Source: Roseibium algicola (GTDB taxonomy: Bacteria; Pseudomonadota; Alphaproteobacteria; Rhizobiales; Stappiaceae). From it: a DNA stretch of 64,000 nucleotides. Numbering within the stretch: position 1 is the first letter of the stretch; every line of letters begins with the position of its first letter. The stretch covers positions 4,369,001 through 4,433,000 of the forward strand of contig NZ_CP019630.1 of assembly GCF_001999245.1 (NCBI RefSeq). Direction: 5' to 3'. The translations under genes and the position numbers were made by a program. Below the pieces are notes generated by a model. That model did no database searches. It had not been told where the DNA came from and worked only from the letters and a program-made list of their open reading frames with translations. Positions 32,926 to 41,627 of this stretch are shown one piece after another.

Positions 32926-34008
32926 ATGAGCAAGAGAACGCACAAGATCGCCGCCATCGGCGGCGACGGGATAGGTGTGGAAGTCGTCGATGCTTGCCTG
33001 GAGGTGCTGGATGCGCTGGCCGGCCGAGACGGCAGCTTCGAATTCGAGGTCGAGAGCTTTGACTGGTCGACAGATCGCTACAAACGCACGGGCGAATTCA
33101 TGCCCAAGGACGGCGCCGATCGGTTGCGGGCCTTCGATGCGATCCTCTTCGGTGCGGTCGGCGCACCCGATGTGTCCGATCACCTGACCCTCTGGGGACT
33201 GCGCCTGTCGATCTGCCAGCCGCTCGATCAGTACGCAAATGTCCGCCCGACCCGGGTCCTGCCCGGCATTCGGTCGCCCCTTCGTCATGTGAACGGCGGA
33301 GAGCTCGACTGGGTTATTGTTCGTGAGAACTCGGAAGGGGAGTATGCAGGACAGGGTGGTCGGTCCCACCCGGGCCTGCCGCTGGAAGTGGCAACGGATG
33401 TCTCGATTTTCACCCGTGCCGGTATTGAGCGTATCATGCGCTTTGCCTTCCGGCTGGCGCAAAGCCGCCCACGCAAGCTGCTGACCGTAGTGACGAAATC
33501 CAACGCGCAACGGCATGGCATGGTGCTCTGGGACGAGATCGCCGCCGAAATCGCACGAGAATTTCCCGACGTAACCTGGGACAAGATGCTGGTGGACGCC
33601 ATGACCGTACGCATGGTGATGAACCCGTCCTCGCTGGATACGATCGTCGCGACCAACTTGCACGCAGATATTCTTTCCGATCTTGCCGCCGCTCTTTCCG
33701 GTTCGATCGGAGTCGCGCCGACAGCGAATCTGAACCCCGAACGGGACACGCCATCGATGTTCGAGCCGATCCACGGCAGTGCCTTCGACATCACCGGCAA
33801 GGGCGTCGCCAACCCGGTGGCGACTTTCTGGACGGCCGCGATGATGCTGGAGCACCTCAACGAAAAGCCGGCAGCCGAACGGCTGATGCAAGCGGTTGAA
33901 ACCGTCACCGCCGATCCATCGCTGCACACGCCCGATCTTGGCGGTAAGGCCACCACGCGCATGGTCACCGACGCAGTCATCGCTGCAATCCGCGGCCGCA
34001 ACGACTAG
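32926..34008 (+). CDS. ttuC: Tartrate dehydrogenase/decarboxylase (TtuC), first copy
   Basis: 360 residues of the isocitrate/isopropylmalate dehydrogenase family, starting KIAAIGGDGIGVEVV. The TtuC branch is supported by LFGAVGAPDVSDHLTLWGLRL near residue 72-93. Catalytic residues: Lys in VTKSNAQRHGMVLW, Asp in LVDAMTVRMVMNP and Asp in LHADILSDLAAALSG; cofactor region HGSAFDITGKGVANP. This enzyme oxidises L- or meso-tartrate (or D-malate) with NAD; the meso form yields D-glycerate after decarboxylation. ATG 32926 has GGAG at the right distance. It is followed 9 bases later by a paralogue. Confidence 0.9.
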   Translation: MSKRTHKIAAIGGDGIGVEVVDACLEVLDALAGRDGSFEFEVESFDWSTDRYKRTGEFMPKDGADRLRAFDAILFGAVGAPDVSDHLTLWGLRLSICQPLDQYANVRPTRVLPGIRSPLRHVNGGELDWVIVRENSEGEYAGQGGRSHPGLPLEVATDVSIFTRAGIERIMRFAFRLAQSRPRKLLTVVTKSNAQRHGMVLWDEIAAEIAREFPDVTWDKMLVDAMTVRMVMNPSSLDTIVATNLHADILSDLAAALSGSIGVAPTANLNPERDTPSMFEPIHGSAFDITGKGVANPVATFWTAAMMLEHLNEKPAAERLMQAVETVTADPSLHTPDLGGKATTRMVTDAVIAAIRGRND

Positions 34009-34016
34009 GAAGCGCC

Positions 34017-35087
34017 ATGAACAATCATTTGAAAATCGCAGTTATTCCTGGAGATGGCATCGGAAAGGAGGTCGTTCCGGAGGGGCTCCGCGTTCTCGAA
34101 GCCGCCGCCAAACGGCACGGCATCGGCATTGATTTCGACGAATTCGACTTCGCGTCCTGTGACTATTACGCGAAGCACGGGCAGATGATGCCCGACGACT
34201 GGAAATCCAGGATCGAAACCCACGACGCCTTGTATTTCGGTGCGGTGGGGTGGCCCGAAACCGTTCCAGACCACGTATCGCTTTGGGGATCACTGATCCA
34301 GTTCCGCCGCCAGTTCGACCAATATATCAGCCTGCGTCCCGCCCGCCTCATGCCCGGAGTGCCTTGCCCGTTGGCGGGGCGTGCACCCGGCGACATCGAC
34401 ATGTGGATCGTGCGCGAGAATACCGAAGGCGAATATTCCTCGATCGGTGGCAAGATGTTTGCCGATACCCCGCGCGAGGTGGTCCTGCAGGAGACTGTCA
34501 TGAGCCGGATCGGTGTGGACCGGGTCCTGAAATACGCTTTTGAACTGGCCGCGAAGCGTCCGCGCAAGAGTCTGACCTCGGCCACCAAGTCAAACGGCAT
34601 CTCGATCACCATGCCCTATTGGGACGAGCGGGTTGTGGAGATGGCCAAGGCCTTTCCGGATGTCGGTGTCGACAAGTATCACATCGATATCCTAACGGCG
34701 CATTTCGTGCTGAACCCTGACAGGTTCGACGTGGTGGTTGCCTCCAACCTGTTCGGCGACATCCTCTCCGATCTTGGCCCGGCATGCACCGGAACCATCG
34801 GCATCGCTCCGTCCGGGAACATCAATCCGGAGCGGACATTCCCCTCGCTGTTCGAACCTGTCCACGGCTCGGCTCCCGATATCGCGGGCAAGGGAATTGC
34901 AAACCCGATCGGGCAGATCTGGGCCGGTGCCATGATGCTGGACCACCTGGGCCATAGCGAAGCCGCGTCTGACATTGTTGCTGCAATCGAACGGGTCTTG
35001 GCCGAACAGGTGCTCAGAACCCGCGATCTGGGCGGGACGGCGGATACGATAACCTGCGGCAAGGCGGTCGCCGATGCACTTTCCTGA
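34017..35087 (+). CDS. Tartrate dehydrogenase/decarboxylase (TtuC), second copy
   Basis: 356 residues, clearly paralogous to the preceding gene: IAVIPGDGIGKEVVPEG at the start, LYFGAVGWPETVPDHVSLWGSLIQFRRQFDQY near 71-100, catalytic Lys in SATKSNGISITMPYW, and HGSAPDIAGKGIANP near 285. This copy is nearer the canonical TtuC/DmlA text (GAVGWPETVPDH). The two adjacent genes probably arose by duplication and may act on different tartrate or malate stereoisomers, or form a heteromer; the sequence alone cannot decide. GGAAGC sits just before the ATG. Confidence 0.9.
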   Translation: MNNHLKIAVIPGDGIGKEVVPEGLRVLEAAAKRHGIGIDFDEFDFASCDYYAKHGQMMPDDWKSRIETHDALYFGAVGWPETVPDHVSLWGSLIQFRRQFDQYISLRPARLMPGVPCPLAGRAPGDIDMWIVRENTEGEYSSIGGKMFADTPREVVLQETVMSRIGVDRVLKYAFELAAKRPRKSLTSATKSNGISITMPYWDERVVEMAKAFPDVGVDKYHIDILTAHFVLNPDRFDVVVASNLFGDILSDLGPACTGTIGIAPSGNINPERTFPSLFEPVHGSAPDIAGKGIANPIGQIWAGAMMLDHLGHSEAASDIVAAIERVLAEQVLRTRDLGGTADTITCGKAVADALS

Positions 35088-36366
35088 CAAGGGGGTGGCT
35101 AAACGTTCCGAAGGCCGCCGGCACCGCGCCGTCCTGAAGGAACTATTCGATGTTGCTGTCGCCGCTGCGGACCCGATGCGCGTCGTACCTTCCGTGTTGC
35201 CGCCGCGCCCGAAAGGGCGCGTCGTCGTCATTGGTGCCGGCAAGGCTTCCGCCAGGATGGGCGAGGCTGTCGAGGCGGTCTGGGGGGCTTGTGAAGGCCT
35301 GATCCTGACCCGCGACGGATACACCCGGGAGCTGGAGGGGATTGAAGTCGTTTGCGCCTCGCACCCGGTCCCGGACCGTCGCGGGCGAGCCGGAACGCGG
35401 CGTCTGCTTCAGCTTCTCGATACTTGCGAAGAGGATGATTTCGTCCTGGCTCTGATCTCGGGCGGAGGCTCCGCCCTTCTGACGTGTCCGGCTGGCGATA
35501 TTACCCTCGAAGAAGAGCAGGAGCTGACCCGTTCGTTGCTCGCTTCGGGTGCGCCGATCTCGCAGATGAATACCCTGCGCAAGCACCTTTCCCGTGCCAA
35601 GGGAGGTCGTCTTGCTGCTGCAGCCTGGCCTGCCCGCATGCTGTCGCTGATCATCTCCGATGTTCCGGGAGACGATCCAGCAATGGTCGCCTCCGGCCCG
35701 ACGGTTGCCGATGAAACGTCACCGGAAGACGCAAGGAAGATTGCCGCGCACTGGTCGATCGGGCTCACCGCGTCGATGCATGCCGTTCTTGCCAGTCCTG
35801 CGGGCACGTGGCCTTGGGCTGTGCCCGAATTGTCGCGGGTGGAAAATGTCATGATCGCCGCACCTGCCATGTCGCTCGACGCCGCAAGGCAACATGCGGC
35901 CCGGCTGGGCATTCGGGTCAGGGTGCTCGGAGATGCGATCGAAGGCGAGGCGCGTGATGTCGCAGCCGATCACGCGAAGACGGCACTCGAAGAACTTGCC
36001 GTCCTTGCGCCGGGCGAGACGTCCTTGCTGCTTTCGGGAGGCGAATGCACGGTCTCTAGGCGCGGCCGAGGAACCGGAGGACCGAACGCCGAATTCTGCC
36101 TCGCACTCGCCTGCGCGTTGGAAGGCGCGAAGGGCATCTCGGCCATTGCCTGCGATACGGACGGTGTCGACGGTGCAGCGGAGGTCGCCGGTGCGATAAT
36201 CGACGAAACAACGCCAGCCCGTGCCCGGACACTGGGAGTGTCAATGCACGCAGCACTCGACCAGAATGACAGCCATTCCTTCTTTGCGGCGCTAGGCGAC
36301 CAGGTTATTTCAGGCCCAACCCTGACGAACGTCAACGACTTCCGGGCAATTCTTGTTTCGCGATAA
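35074..36366 (+). CDS. ttuD: Glycerate 2-kinase / TtuD-type protein (DUF4147-MOFRL)
   Basis: 430 residues, overlapping the second ttuC by 14 bases. The DUF4147 domain shows VVVIGAGKASARMGEAVE near residue 50, ISGGGSALLTCPAGDITLEE near 130, and the closing MOFRL domain contains LLSGGECTVSRRGRGTGGPNAEFCLA near 322-346 and DTDGVDGAAEVAGA near 365. TtuD of Agrobacterium was named hydroxypyruvate reductase, but this family is now known as type 2 glycerate kinase. It fits here: TtuC makes D-glycerate, and this enzyme would phosphorylate it to 2-phosphoglycerate. The exact start is uncertain because no good ribosome site is seen. Confidence 0.88.
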   Translation: MHFPDKGVAKRSEGRRHRAVLKELFDVAVAAADPMRVVPSVLPPRPKGRVVVIGAGKASARMGEAVEAVWGACEGLILTRDGYTRELEGIEVVCASHPVPDRRGRAGTRRLLQLLDTCEEDDFVLALISGGGSALLTCPAGDITLEEEQELTRSLLASGAPISQMNTLRKHLSRAKGGRLAAAAWPARMLSLIISDVPGDDPAMVASGPTVADETSPEDARKIAAHWSIGLTASMHAVLASPAGTWPWAVPELSRVENVMIAAPAMSLDAARQHAARLGIRVRVLGDAIEGEARDVAADHAKTALEELAVLAPGETSLLLSGGECTVSRRGRGTGGPNAEFCLALACALEGAKGISAIACDTDGVDGAAEVAGAIIDETTPARARTLGVSMHAALDQNDSHSFFAALGDQVISGPTLTNVNDFRAILVSR

Positions 36367-36543
36367 CCTGCCGTCGCCAAATGTCGCCTTTGCCTTCTCA
36401 CTTTGGTCGTTCGCATGCAGCAGAATGCCACCTAGTTGCGGACGCCTTCAACTTGATGCTCGGTTGCTTCTTGCAAGGAGTAGAAGTCTTTTCCCGCTAT
36501 GTTCCGAGTTAAGTTACTGTTTTTCTGCCGATGTGCGGGTCGG

Positions 36544-37848
36544 TTATCCGAACATGCTGTTTGGTAAAAGCAATGCAATCTGCGGAAAGCAAATGATCAG
36601 CAACAGACAGAGGATCATCGCCAACAGGAAGGGAGCAACACCCTTGAAGATCGTTGCCATCGGCACATCCCGGGCGACGCTGCGAATGACGAAGACGTTG
36701 AGGCCCACTGGCGGCGTGATCATGCCCATCTCTATGACGATCACTGCGACAACGCCGAACCAGATCGGATCGAAGCCCTGCTGCAGCACGATGGGAAAGA
36801 AGATCGGCAGCGTGATCACCAGCATGGCGAGCCCGTCCAGGAACATGCCGAGCACCACGTAGCACATCAGGATCAGAAACAGCGTTCCATAGGGACCAAA
36901 GCCGAGCACGGTCAGGAGATCGGAGAAGGCGACCGGCAATTTGGTGACGGCGAGCAGTGGATTGAGCACATTGGCGCCGATGACGATCATGTAGAGCATC
37001 GCCGAGGTCTGTACGGTTTCCAGGACTGCGCCTGTGAATGTCTTGAGCGTGAGCGCCCCTGTGGCAAGGGCGATCAGGATTACGAGCCCGGCGCCGATGG
37101 CTGAGGCTTCTACGGGGGTGAAAACCCCGGCATAGATTCCACCAATGGAGAGCACCATGACAGCGATCAGCGGCAGCGCGGCACTGAGAATGCGCAAGCG
37201 GTCGGAAAAGGCCATCGGATCGCCTGGGCGGCCTGCCTCCGGCTTTCTCAGCACAGTCAGCCAGACGGCCGCCATGAATAGAGCAGTCATCAGGAGGCCC
37301 GGCAGAATGCCAGCCATGAAGAGGCGGCCGATCGATTCCTCCGTCAGGATGGCATAGAGCACGAAGCCTGTAGAGGGCGGGATGAGGAAACCGAGCGTGC
37401 CACCGGCAGCAATCGAACCGGTGGAGAGACCGTCTGCATAGCCAAGGCGGCGCATTTCCGGCAGGGCGACTTTACCGATAGTGACAGCGGTCGCAACGGA
37501 AGAGCCGCTGACTGCGGAAAAGGCTGCGCAGCCGAGCACGGAGGCCGAAGCGAGCCCTCCACGGAACCGGCCGACCCAGGCATAGGCGGCATCGTAAAGC
37601 CCGCGACTGAAGCCCGCCGCGGAAGCCACATTGCCGAGGAGGACGAACATCGGCACAACTATCAGCGAATAGTTGGTGACCGAGGAGTAGGTCTCTGTGA
37701 CCAGAACGGCACCGGCGGTGCGAAACCCTCCCTGAAGGGCCATCCCGAAATAGCCGACAATCAGCATGGCAAACGCGACCGGCGTGCGGAATATCATCAG
37801 GCCGAAAAGGGCGACGAAGGCCAGGACACCAAGCGTCAGATCCGTCAT
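36544..37848 (-). CDS. TRAP transporter large permease (DctM) of the gallate-type cluster
   Basis: 434 residues with about 12 helices and DctM motifs: TPVAFAMLIVGYFG near residue 22, SGSSVATAVTIG near 115, FLIPPSTGFVLYAILTEES near 153, and ITPPVGLNVFVI near 385. It starts with ATG overlapping dctQ by 4 bases. It is the last gene of a minus-strand unit headed by a LysR regulator and dctP, divergent from the gallate-type catabolic genes; an aromatic or dicarboxylic acid is the likely substrate. Confidence 0.9.
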   Translation of the reverse strand: MTDLTLGVLAFVALFGLMIFRTPVAFAMLIVGYFGMALQGGFRTAGAVLVTETYSSVTNYSLIVVPMFVLLGNVASAAGFSRGLYDAAYAWVGRFRGGLASASVLGCAAFSAVSGSSVATAVTIGKVALPEMRRLGYADGLSTGSIAAGGTLGFLIPPSTGFVLYAILTEESIGRLFMAGILPGLLMTALFMAAVWLTVLRKPEAGRPGDPMAFSDRLRILSAALPLIAVMVLSIGGIYAGVFTPVEASAIGAGLVILIALATGALTLKTFTGAVLETVQTSAMLYMIVIGANVLNPLLAVTKLPVAFSDLLTVLGFGPYGTLFLILMCYVVLGMFLDGLAMLVITLPIFFPIVLQQGFDPIWFGVVAVIVIEMGMITPPVGLNVFVIRSVARDVPMATIFKGVAPFLLAMILCLLLIICFPQIALLLPNSMFG

Positions 37849-38351
37849 TTCATTTCCTCACCCGTCATCAGAATGACGGCGATCTGGAGAACCAGCACGA
37901 AAACACAGAGGCCCATGCCTGCGACCATCATCCCGTAGAAGGGCCAGATCGGCAGGGAGAGCATGTTGGTGACATCCTCGAACTCGCGCGCATCAAGCAG
38001 TTTCAGCCAGGAGCGGTAGACCAGTACGGAGAGCACGAAGGTGCTGAAACATCTTGAGAAGAGGTCGCCGGAGAAACGGCCGGCACGTCCGATGGCACGA
38101 TCGAAGACATCGGCACGCACATGCCCATTGCGATCTGTGCACCAGGGTAGCGCCAGCATGACGATGGCGACTGCAACCAGTTGCACGATCTCGTTGATGC
38201 CGAGGATCGGGCTCTGAGCCACGTAGCGCAGCAATACCGCCACGAAGACAAGACCGACCAGGAAGAGCAGGAACAGACCGGCGAGCGCAGCGAGGGCCAG
38301 AGTGGCCCGGTCGACAAGTGCCGGCCAGGCCTTTTTGGAAATGGGAGACAT
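37845..38351 (-). CDS. TRAP transporter small permease (DctQ) of the gallate-type cluster
   Basis: 168 residues with four hydrophobic helices (about 16-38, 52-70, 92-112 and 130-155). The family pattern FVAVLLRYVAQSPILGINEIVQL near residue 33 replaces the usual Trp-x-x-Glu with GINEI. It begins five bases after dctP ends and overlaps dctM by 4 bases, so the three are cotranscribed. Confidence 0.88.
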   Translation of the reverse strand: MSPISKKAWPALVDRATLALAALAGLFLLFLVGLVFVAVLLRYVAQSPILGINEIVQLVAVAIVMLALPWCTDRNGHVRADVFDRAIGRAGRFSGDLFSRCFSTFVLSVLVYRSWLKLLDAREFEDVTNMLSLPIWPFYGMMVAGMGLCVFVLVLQIAVILMTGEEMK

Positions 38352-38356
38352 TGCCG

Positions 38357-39346
38357 CTACTGCGCCTGCAGTGCGGAGACGACATCACCGGCGGCAATAC
38401 CGCTGGCAGTGGCTTCTTCGATAGCCTTGGCACGAGCCTCGTCGGCAAGCGCGTTGAAGGCAGCAGCCTCTTCGTCGGACAGGCGAATGACCTGCTTGCC
38501 ATCCATCTCGGCAAAGGCGTCGATGCCCTTGTGAGCCGCGGCCAGCTGTACCGCGTTCGCGGTCACGGAAATCTCCTTGCCGATCTCCTCGATAGCCGCC
38601 TTCTGTTCATCGTTCAGGGAGGCGAAGCTGTCGCGGTTCATGACGATGAAGAAGGGGGAAATGGTCGTATCGAAGCCGACAGTGAGATACTTGGAGACTT
38701 CCCCAAGCTTGAAGGCCTTGGTGCCGGTCCCGTCAATGAGTGCTCCATCGATAACCCCCGTCTGCAGCGCATTGTAGATCTCCGGAACCGGCATCGAGAC
38801 AGGCGTTGCACCCCAGGCCTCGACCAGCAGACCCGCGTTGCGTGAAGGCACACGGATCTTCAGACCCTTGACATCGTCTGGTGTGCGCACCGGCTTTTCG
38901 CGGGTGTAGAGCACGTTGTCGGCATTGGACCAGAGGCTGACGAGAACGGCGCGTTTGAATTCGGGCTTGAAGAGAGCGATGTTCTTCCAGATGACTTCCG
39001 TGCCGGTCTCTTCGTCGATGACGCCGGGAAGTTCGGTCAGCAGCGTCACCGGGAACTGGGAGGCGGTATAGCCAGGCAGGCCGACCGCAAAATCCGCTAC
39101 ACCGTCCACGGCGCGGGAGAATTGCTCAACCGGACCCGGACCGAGTTCACCACCAGCATAGATGTGAACGGTGATCTCGTTGTTGGTGGCGGCAGCCAGC
39201 TTCTCGGCAAAGGGCTCGAAGGCGCCTGCCTGGTAGGGGTTGGCCGGCGGCATGAAATTGGCGAATTTCAGCTCGCTCGCCTGGGCGGCGTTTGCAAAAA
39301 GGCCGAGTGCCAGCGCAGCCCCGGTAAGTGCCTTGGATATTTTCAT
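38357..39346 (-). CDS. TRAP transporter substrate-binding protein (DctP) of the gallate-type cluster
   Basis: 329 residues from ATG 39346 with GGGAGGA upstream. Signal peptide MKISKALTGAALALGLFANAAQA, cleaved near residue 23. DctP features: LKIRVPSRNAGLLVEAWGATPVSMP near residue 150 (its Arg should bind the carboxylate) and GVIDGALIDGTG near 188. Its N-terminal ELKFANFMPPANPYQ differs from the quinate cluster's binding protein. Context suggests gallate, protocatechuate or a related aromatic or tricarboxylic acid. Confidence 0.92.
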   Translation of the reverse strand: MKISKALTGAALALGLFANAAQASELKFANFMPPANPYQAGAFEPFAEKLAAATNNEITVHIYAGGELGPGPVEQFSRAVDGVADFAVGLPGYTASQFPVTLLTELPGVIDEETGTEVIWKNIALFKPEFKRAVLVSLWSNADNVLYTREKPVRTPDDVKGLKIRVPSRNAGLLVEAWGATPVSMPVPEIYNALQTGVIDGALIDGTGTKAFKLGEVSKYLTVGFDTTISPFFIVMNRDSFASLNDEQKAAIEEIGKEISVTANAVQLAAAHKGIDAFAEMDGKQVIRLSDEEAAAFNALADEARAKAIEEATASGIAAGDVVSALQAQ

Positions 39347-39514
39347 GGACGGATCCTCCCGTTGAGCGTTGCCGGAACCGCAAGGGGTTCCGGATCGCTC
39401 TTTCCTTCTCACCGGAGAGGTTGGTGCACCATTTGAAAGCAATCCCGCCGCCATCAGTTTTTGCTATAGTTGAAAGATAATGCTGCTAGCTTCGATAGAA
39501 TTTCGCCTTTGTTT

Positions 39515-40681
39515 TCAGTGGTCGTAGCGATGAAGCAGCGCCAGGAGCGCTTTCTGGCTGGCCGTCGGCTCCCAGCCCGTGCGAGTGGTGATGCCGATGG
39601 GACGGGAAGTGTCCGGCAGTCGAAACGGCAAGGCGACGATGCGGCCCGCCGCGATTTCGCGGCCTGCCTGGAGGCTGGAGACACAGGCAAGATGATCGCT
39701 CAACGCCAGCAACTCCCTGGCAAAGATCATCGAGCCGCTTTCCACGACACTTTCCGGCAACTGGCCGCCATTCTCCTTGAACAGGCGATCGAAGTGGCCG
39801 CGGGTCGGCGTGCCTCGGGCGGCAACGACCCAGGGCCAGGACCTGAGGTCGTCAACGATAAGGCCCCTTCTGCTGGCCAGCGGATGATCCTTGCGAGCCA
39901 TCACCGTCAGACTGTCATTGAAGAGCGCGCTTTGTTCGACGTCTTCGATCGGCAGCGGATTGCGCAAGGCGCCGACGAGAAAGTCGACAGCACCGCGCCG
40001 CAATTCCCGGATCAGCTCATCATAGGGCCCGTCCAGGACTTGCAGCTCGATCCGCGGCCAGTCCTTTCGGAAGGCAGCCACCACCGATGGCAGGATATAA
40101 GCACGTGACAAGGGCATGGCGCCGATGACTATACGCCCGCTTTCCCGACCTTTCAGTTCCGACATTTCCATCGCGGCCTGGGCGAGCTCAGCGAACATCA
40201 GATCGGCTGCGCGGGCGAGGCTCTGTCCTGAACGGCTCGGCACGATTCCGTTCGATGTGCGCTCCAGAAGCGGTTTCAGAGCCTCCTTCTCAAGCTGACT
40301 GACAGCCCGGTGCACAGTCGGCTGGGCAATGCCGAGCCGCCGCGCGGCAAGGGTAAAGTTGGCGCAATCGCAAACGGCGACGAAGGCACGAAGCTGGGCT
40401 GCGGTGGCAGTTACCTGCAAACGGGGAGCTGTCGCCAGAAAACTGGCGTCGATGAGGCCAAGCGCCCGTTCAACCCGGCGTCCGAACACCTTGCCGACCT
40501 GGGAGACGAACACGCCATGAGCCGACCGCTGGAAGAGTGCCGTTTCCAACAGGTCCTCCAGCTTGTTGATGGCCTGAGTTACCGCCGGTTGCGACAGGCG
40601 GCATTCCTCCGCTGCCTTCGTGATGGATGAGTTGCGCGATGCGGACAGAAAAACGCGCAGATGACGGAGATTGAATTCCAA
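39515..40681 (-). CDS. LysR-type regulator with two helix-turn-helix domains
   Basis: 388 residues if TTG 40681 is used; it has CAGGAG six bases ahead (GGAG at 40688-40691) and gives the normal LysR opening EFNLRHLRVFL. An ATG at 40711 is also possible. Unusually there are two LysR-type HTHs: residues about 4-60 (SITKAAEECRLSQPAVTQAINKLE) and about 93-150 (NFTLAARRLGIAQPTVHRAVSQLE), followed by one effector domain beginning near GRIVIGAMPLSRAYILP. It lies between the TRAP genes and the divergent galB operon and probably controls both. The tandem HTH is known to me from regulators near aromatic-acid genes; the consequence for DNA binding is unknown. Confidence 0.87.
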   Translation of the reverse strand: MEFNLRHLRVFLSASRNSSITKAAEECRLSQPAVTQAINKLEDLLETALFQRSAHGVFVSQVGKVFGRRVERALGLIDASFLATAPRLQVTATAAQLRAFVAVCDCANFTLAARRLGIAQPTVHRAVSQLEKEALKPLLERTSNGIVPSRSGQSLARAADLMFAELAQAAMEMSELKGRESGRIVIGAMPLSRAYILPSVVAAFRKDWPRIELQVLDGPYDELIRELRRGAVDFLVGALRNPLPIEDVEQSALFNDSLTVMARKDHPLASRRGLIVDDLRSWPWVVAARGTPTRGHFDRLFKENGGQLPESVVESGSMIFARELLALSDHLACVSSLQAGREIAAGRIVALPFRLPDTSRPIGITTRTGWEPTASQKALLALLHRYDH

Positions 40682-40884
40682 CGTTTTCTCCTGTCGGCGT
40701 CTCGCGGGCATCTTTGTTACGCACTGTGTAAGCGCAACGATCCTGCCTCATAGACTGCCAGCAGAGAAGCTTTGACGGAAGACCTTATAGCCAAAACTTA
40801 TGAGGCGTTGCGTCCCTTTGAATTGGCCTTCTGCGGGAAGAGACGGGAATATCCGGCCAAGTAACAATTACAGGGAAACCGGAT

Positions 40885-41619
40885 ATGCCAGCTTCCAAGA
40901 CTGCACTTGTCATCAGCGCCCATGCAGCCGACTTCGTCTGGCGCTGTGGCGGCGCCATCGCGCTGCATGGCGAGCTCGGCTACGACGTCACCGTCCTCTG
41001 CCTGTCATTCGGCGAGCGCGGAGAAAGCGCAAAGCTCTGGAAGCAGGAAGGAATGACACTCGATCGCGTCAAGGGCGTGCGCCGCAAGGAGGCGGAAACC
41101 GCAGCCGAAAAACTCGGCGTGCATGATCTCGTCTGCCTTGATCTAGGTGATTACCCGCTCGAACTGACACGGGAAGACAAGGCCTGCGTTGTCGATGTCA
41201 TCCGCAAGGTTCAACCGAGCTTCATGCTGAGCCACTCGCAATATGACCCCTACAACACCGATCACATGTACGCGACCCAGGTCGCACTTGAATGCCGGAT
41301 GATCGCACAGGCCTGGGGCCACAACCCGGGTGAAAAAGTGCTCGGTGCGCCGCAGCTTTACCTCTTTGAACCGCACCAGACGGAGCAGATGGGCTGGAAG
41401 CCGGACACGTTCCTGGACATCACATCCGTCTGGGAAAAGAAGCGCGCGGCCATCGAAAGCATGGCTGGCCAGGAACATCTCTGGGACTATTACACCCGCG
41501 TCGCGGTCAACCGAGCCAACCATTTCAAACGCAATTCCGGCGGCCAGTCAGGTGGCCGGGACTGCAAATATGCGGAAGGCTTTCAGTCGATCTTTCCGCG
41601 CACCGTAGACGAACTCTGA
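40885..41619 (+). CDS. galB: 4-oxalomesaconate hydratase (GalB), PIG-L/LmbE fold
   Basis: 244 residues. It matches GalB of Pseudomonas putida in characteristic blocks: VISAHAADFVWRCGGAIALH near residue 10, LSFGERGESAKLWKQ near 40, QPSFMLSHSQYDPYNTDH near 110-127, and AGQEHLWDYYTRVA near 194. The zinc-binding PIG-L motif is His13-Ala-Ala-Asp16 plus His in NTDHMYATQ. It hydrates the 4-oxalomesaconate enol to 4-carboxy-4-hydroxy-2-oxoadipate. It is the first gene of a four-gene operon with 2-10 base spacing, in which galC and galD also occur, so the pathway assignment is strong. Confidence 0.92.
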   Translation: MPASKTALVISAHAADFVWRCGGAIALHGELGYDVTVLCLSFGERGESAKLWKQEGMTLDRVKGVRRKEAETAAEKLGVHDLVCLDLGDYPLELTREDKACVVDVIRKVQPSFMLSHSQYDPYNTDHMYATQVALECRMIAQAWGHNPGEKVLGAPQLYLFEPHQTEQMGWKPDTFLDITSVWEKKRAAIESMAGQEHLWDYYTRVAVNRANHFKRNSGGQSGGRDCKYAEGFQSIFPRTVDEL

Positions 41620-41627
41620 GGTCTCCA

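Noticed and set aside
35970..36543. A possible small gene or RNA after ttuD
   Set aside because: The frames here are mirror frames of ttuD or short intergenic runs without ribosome sites.
36367..36543. A terminator between ttuD and the convergent TRAP permease
   Set aside because: No stem with a following T-run was found in this 177-base gap.
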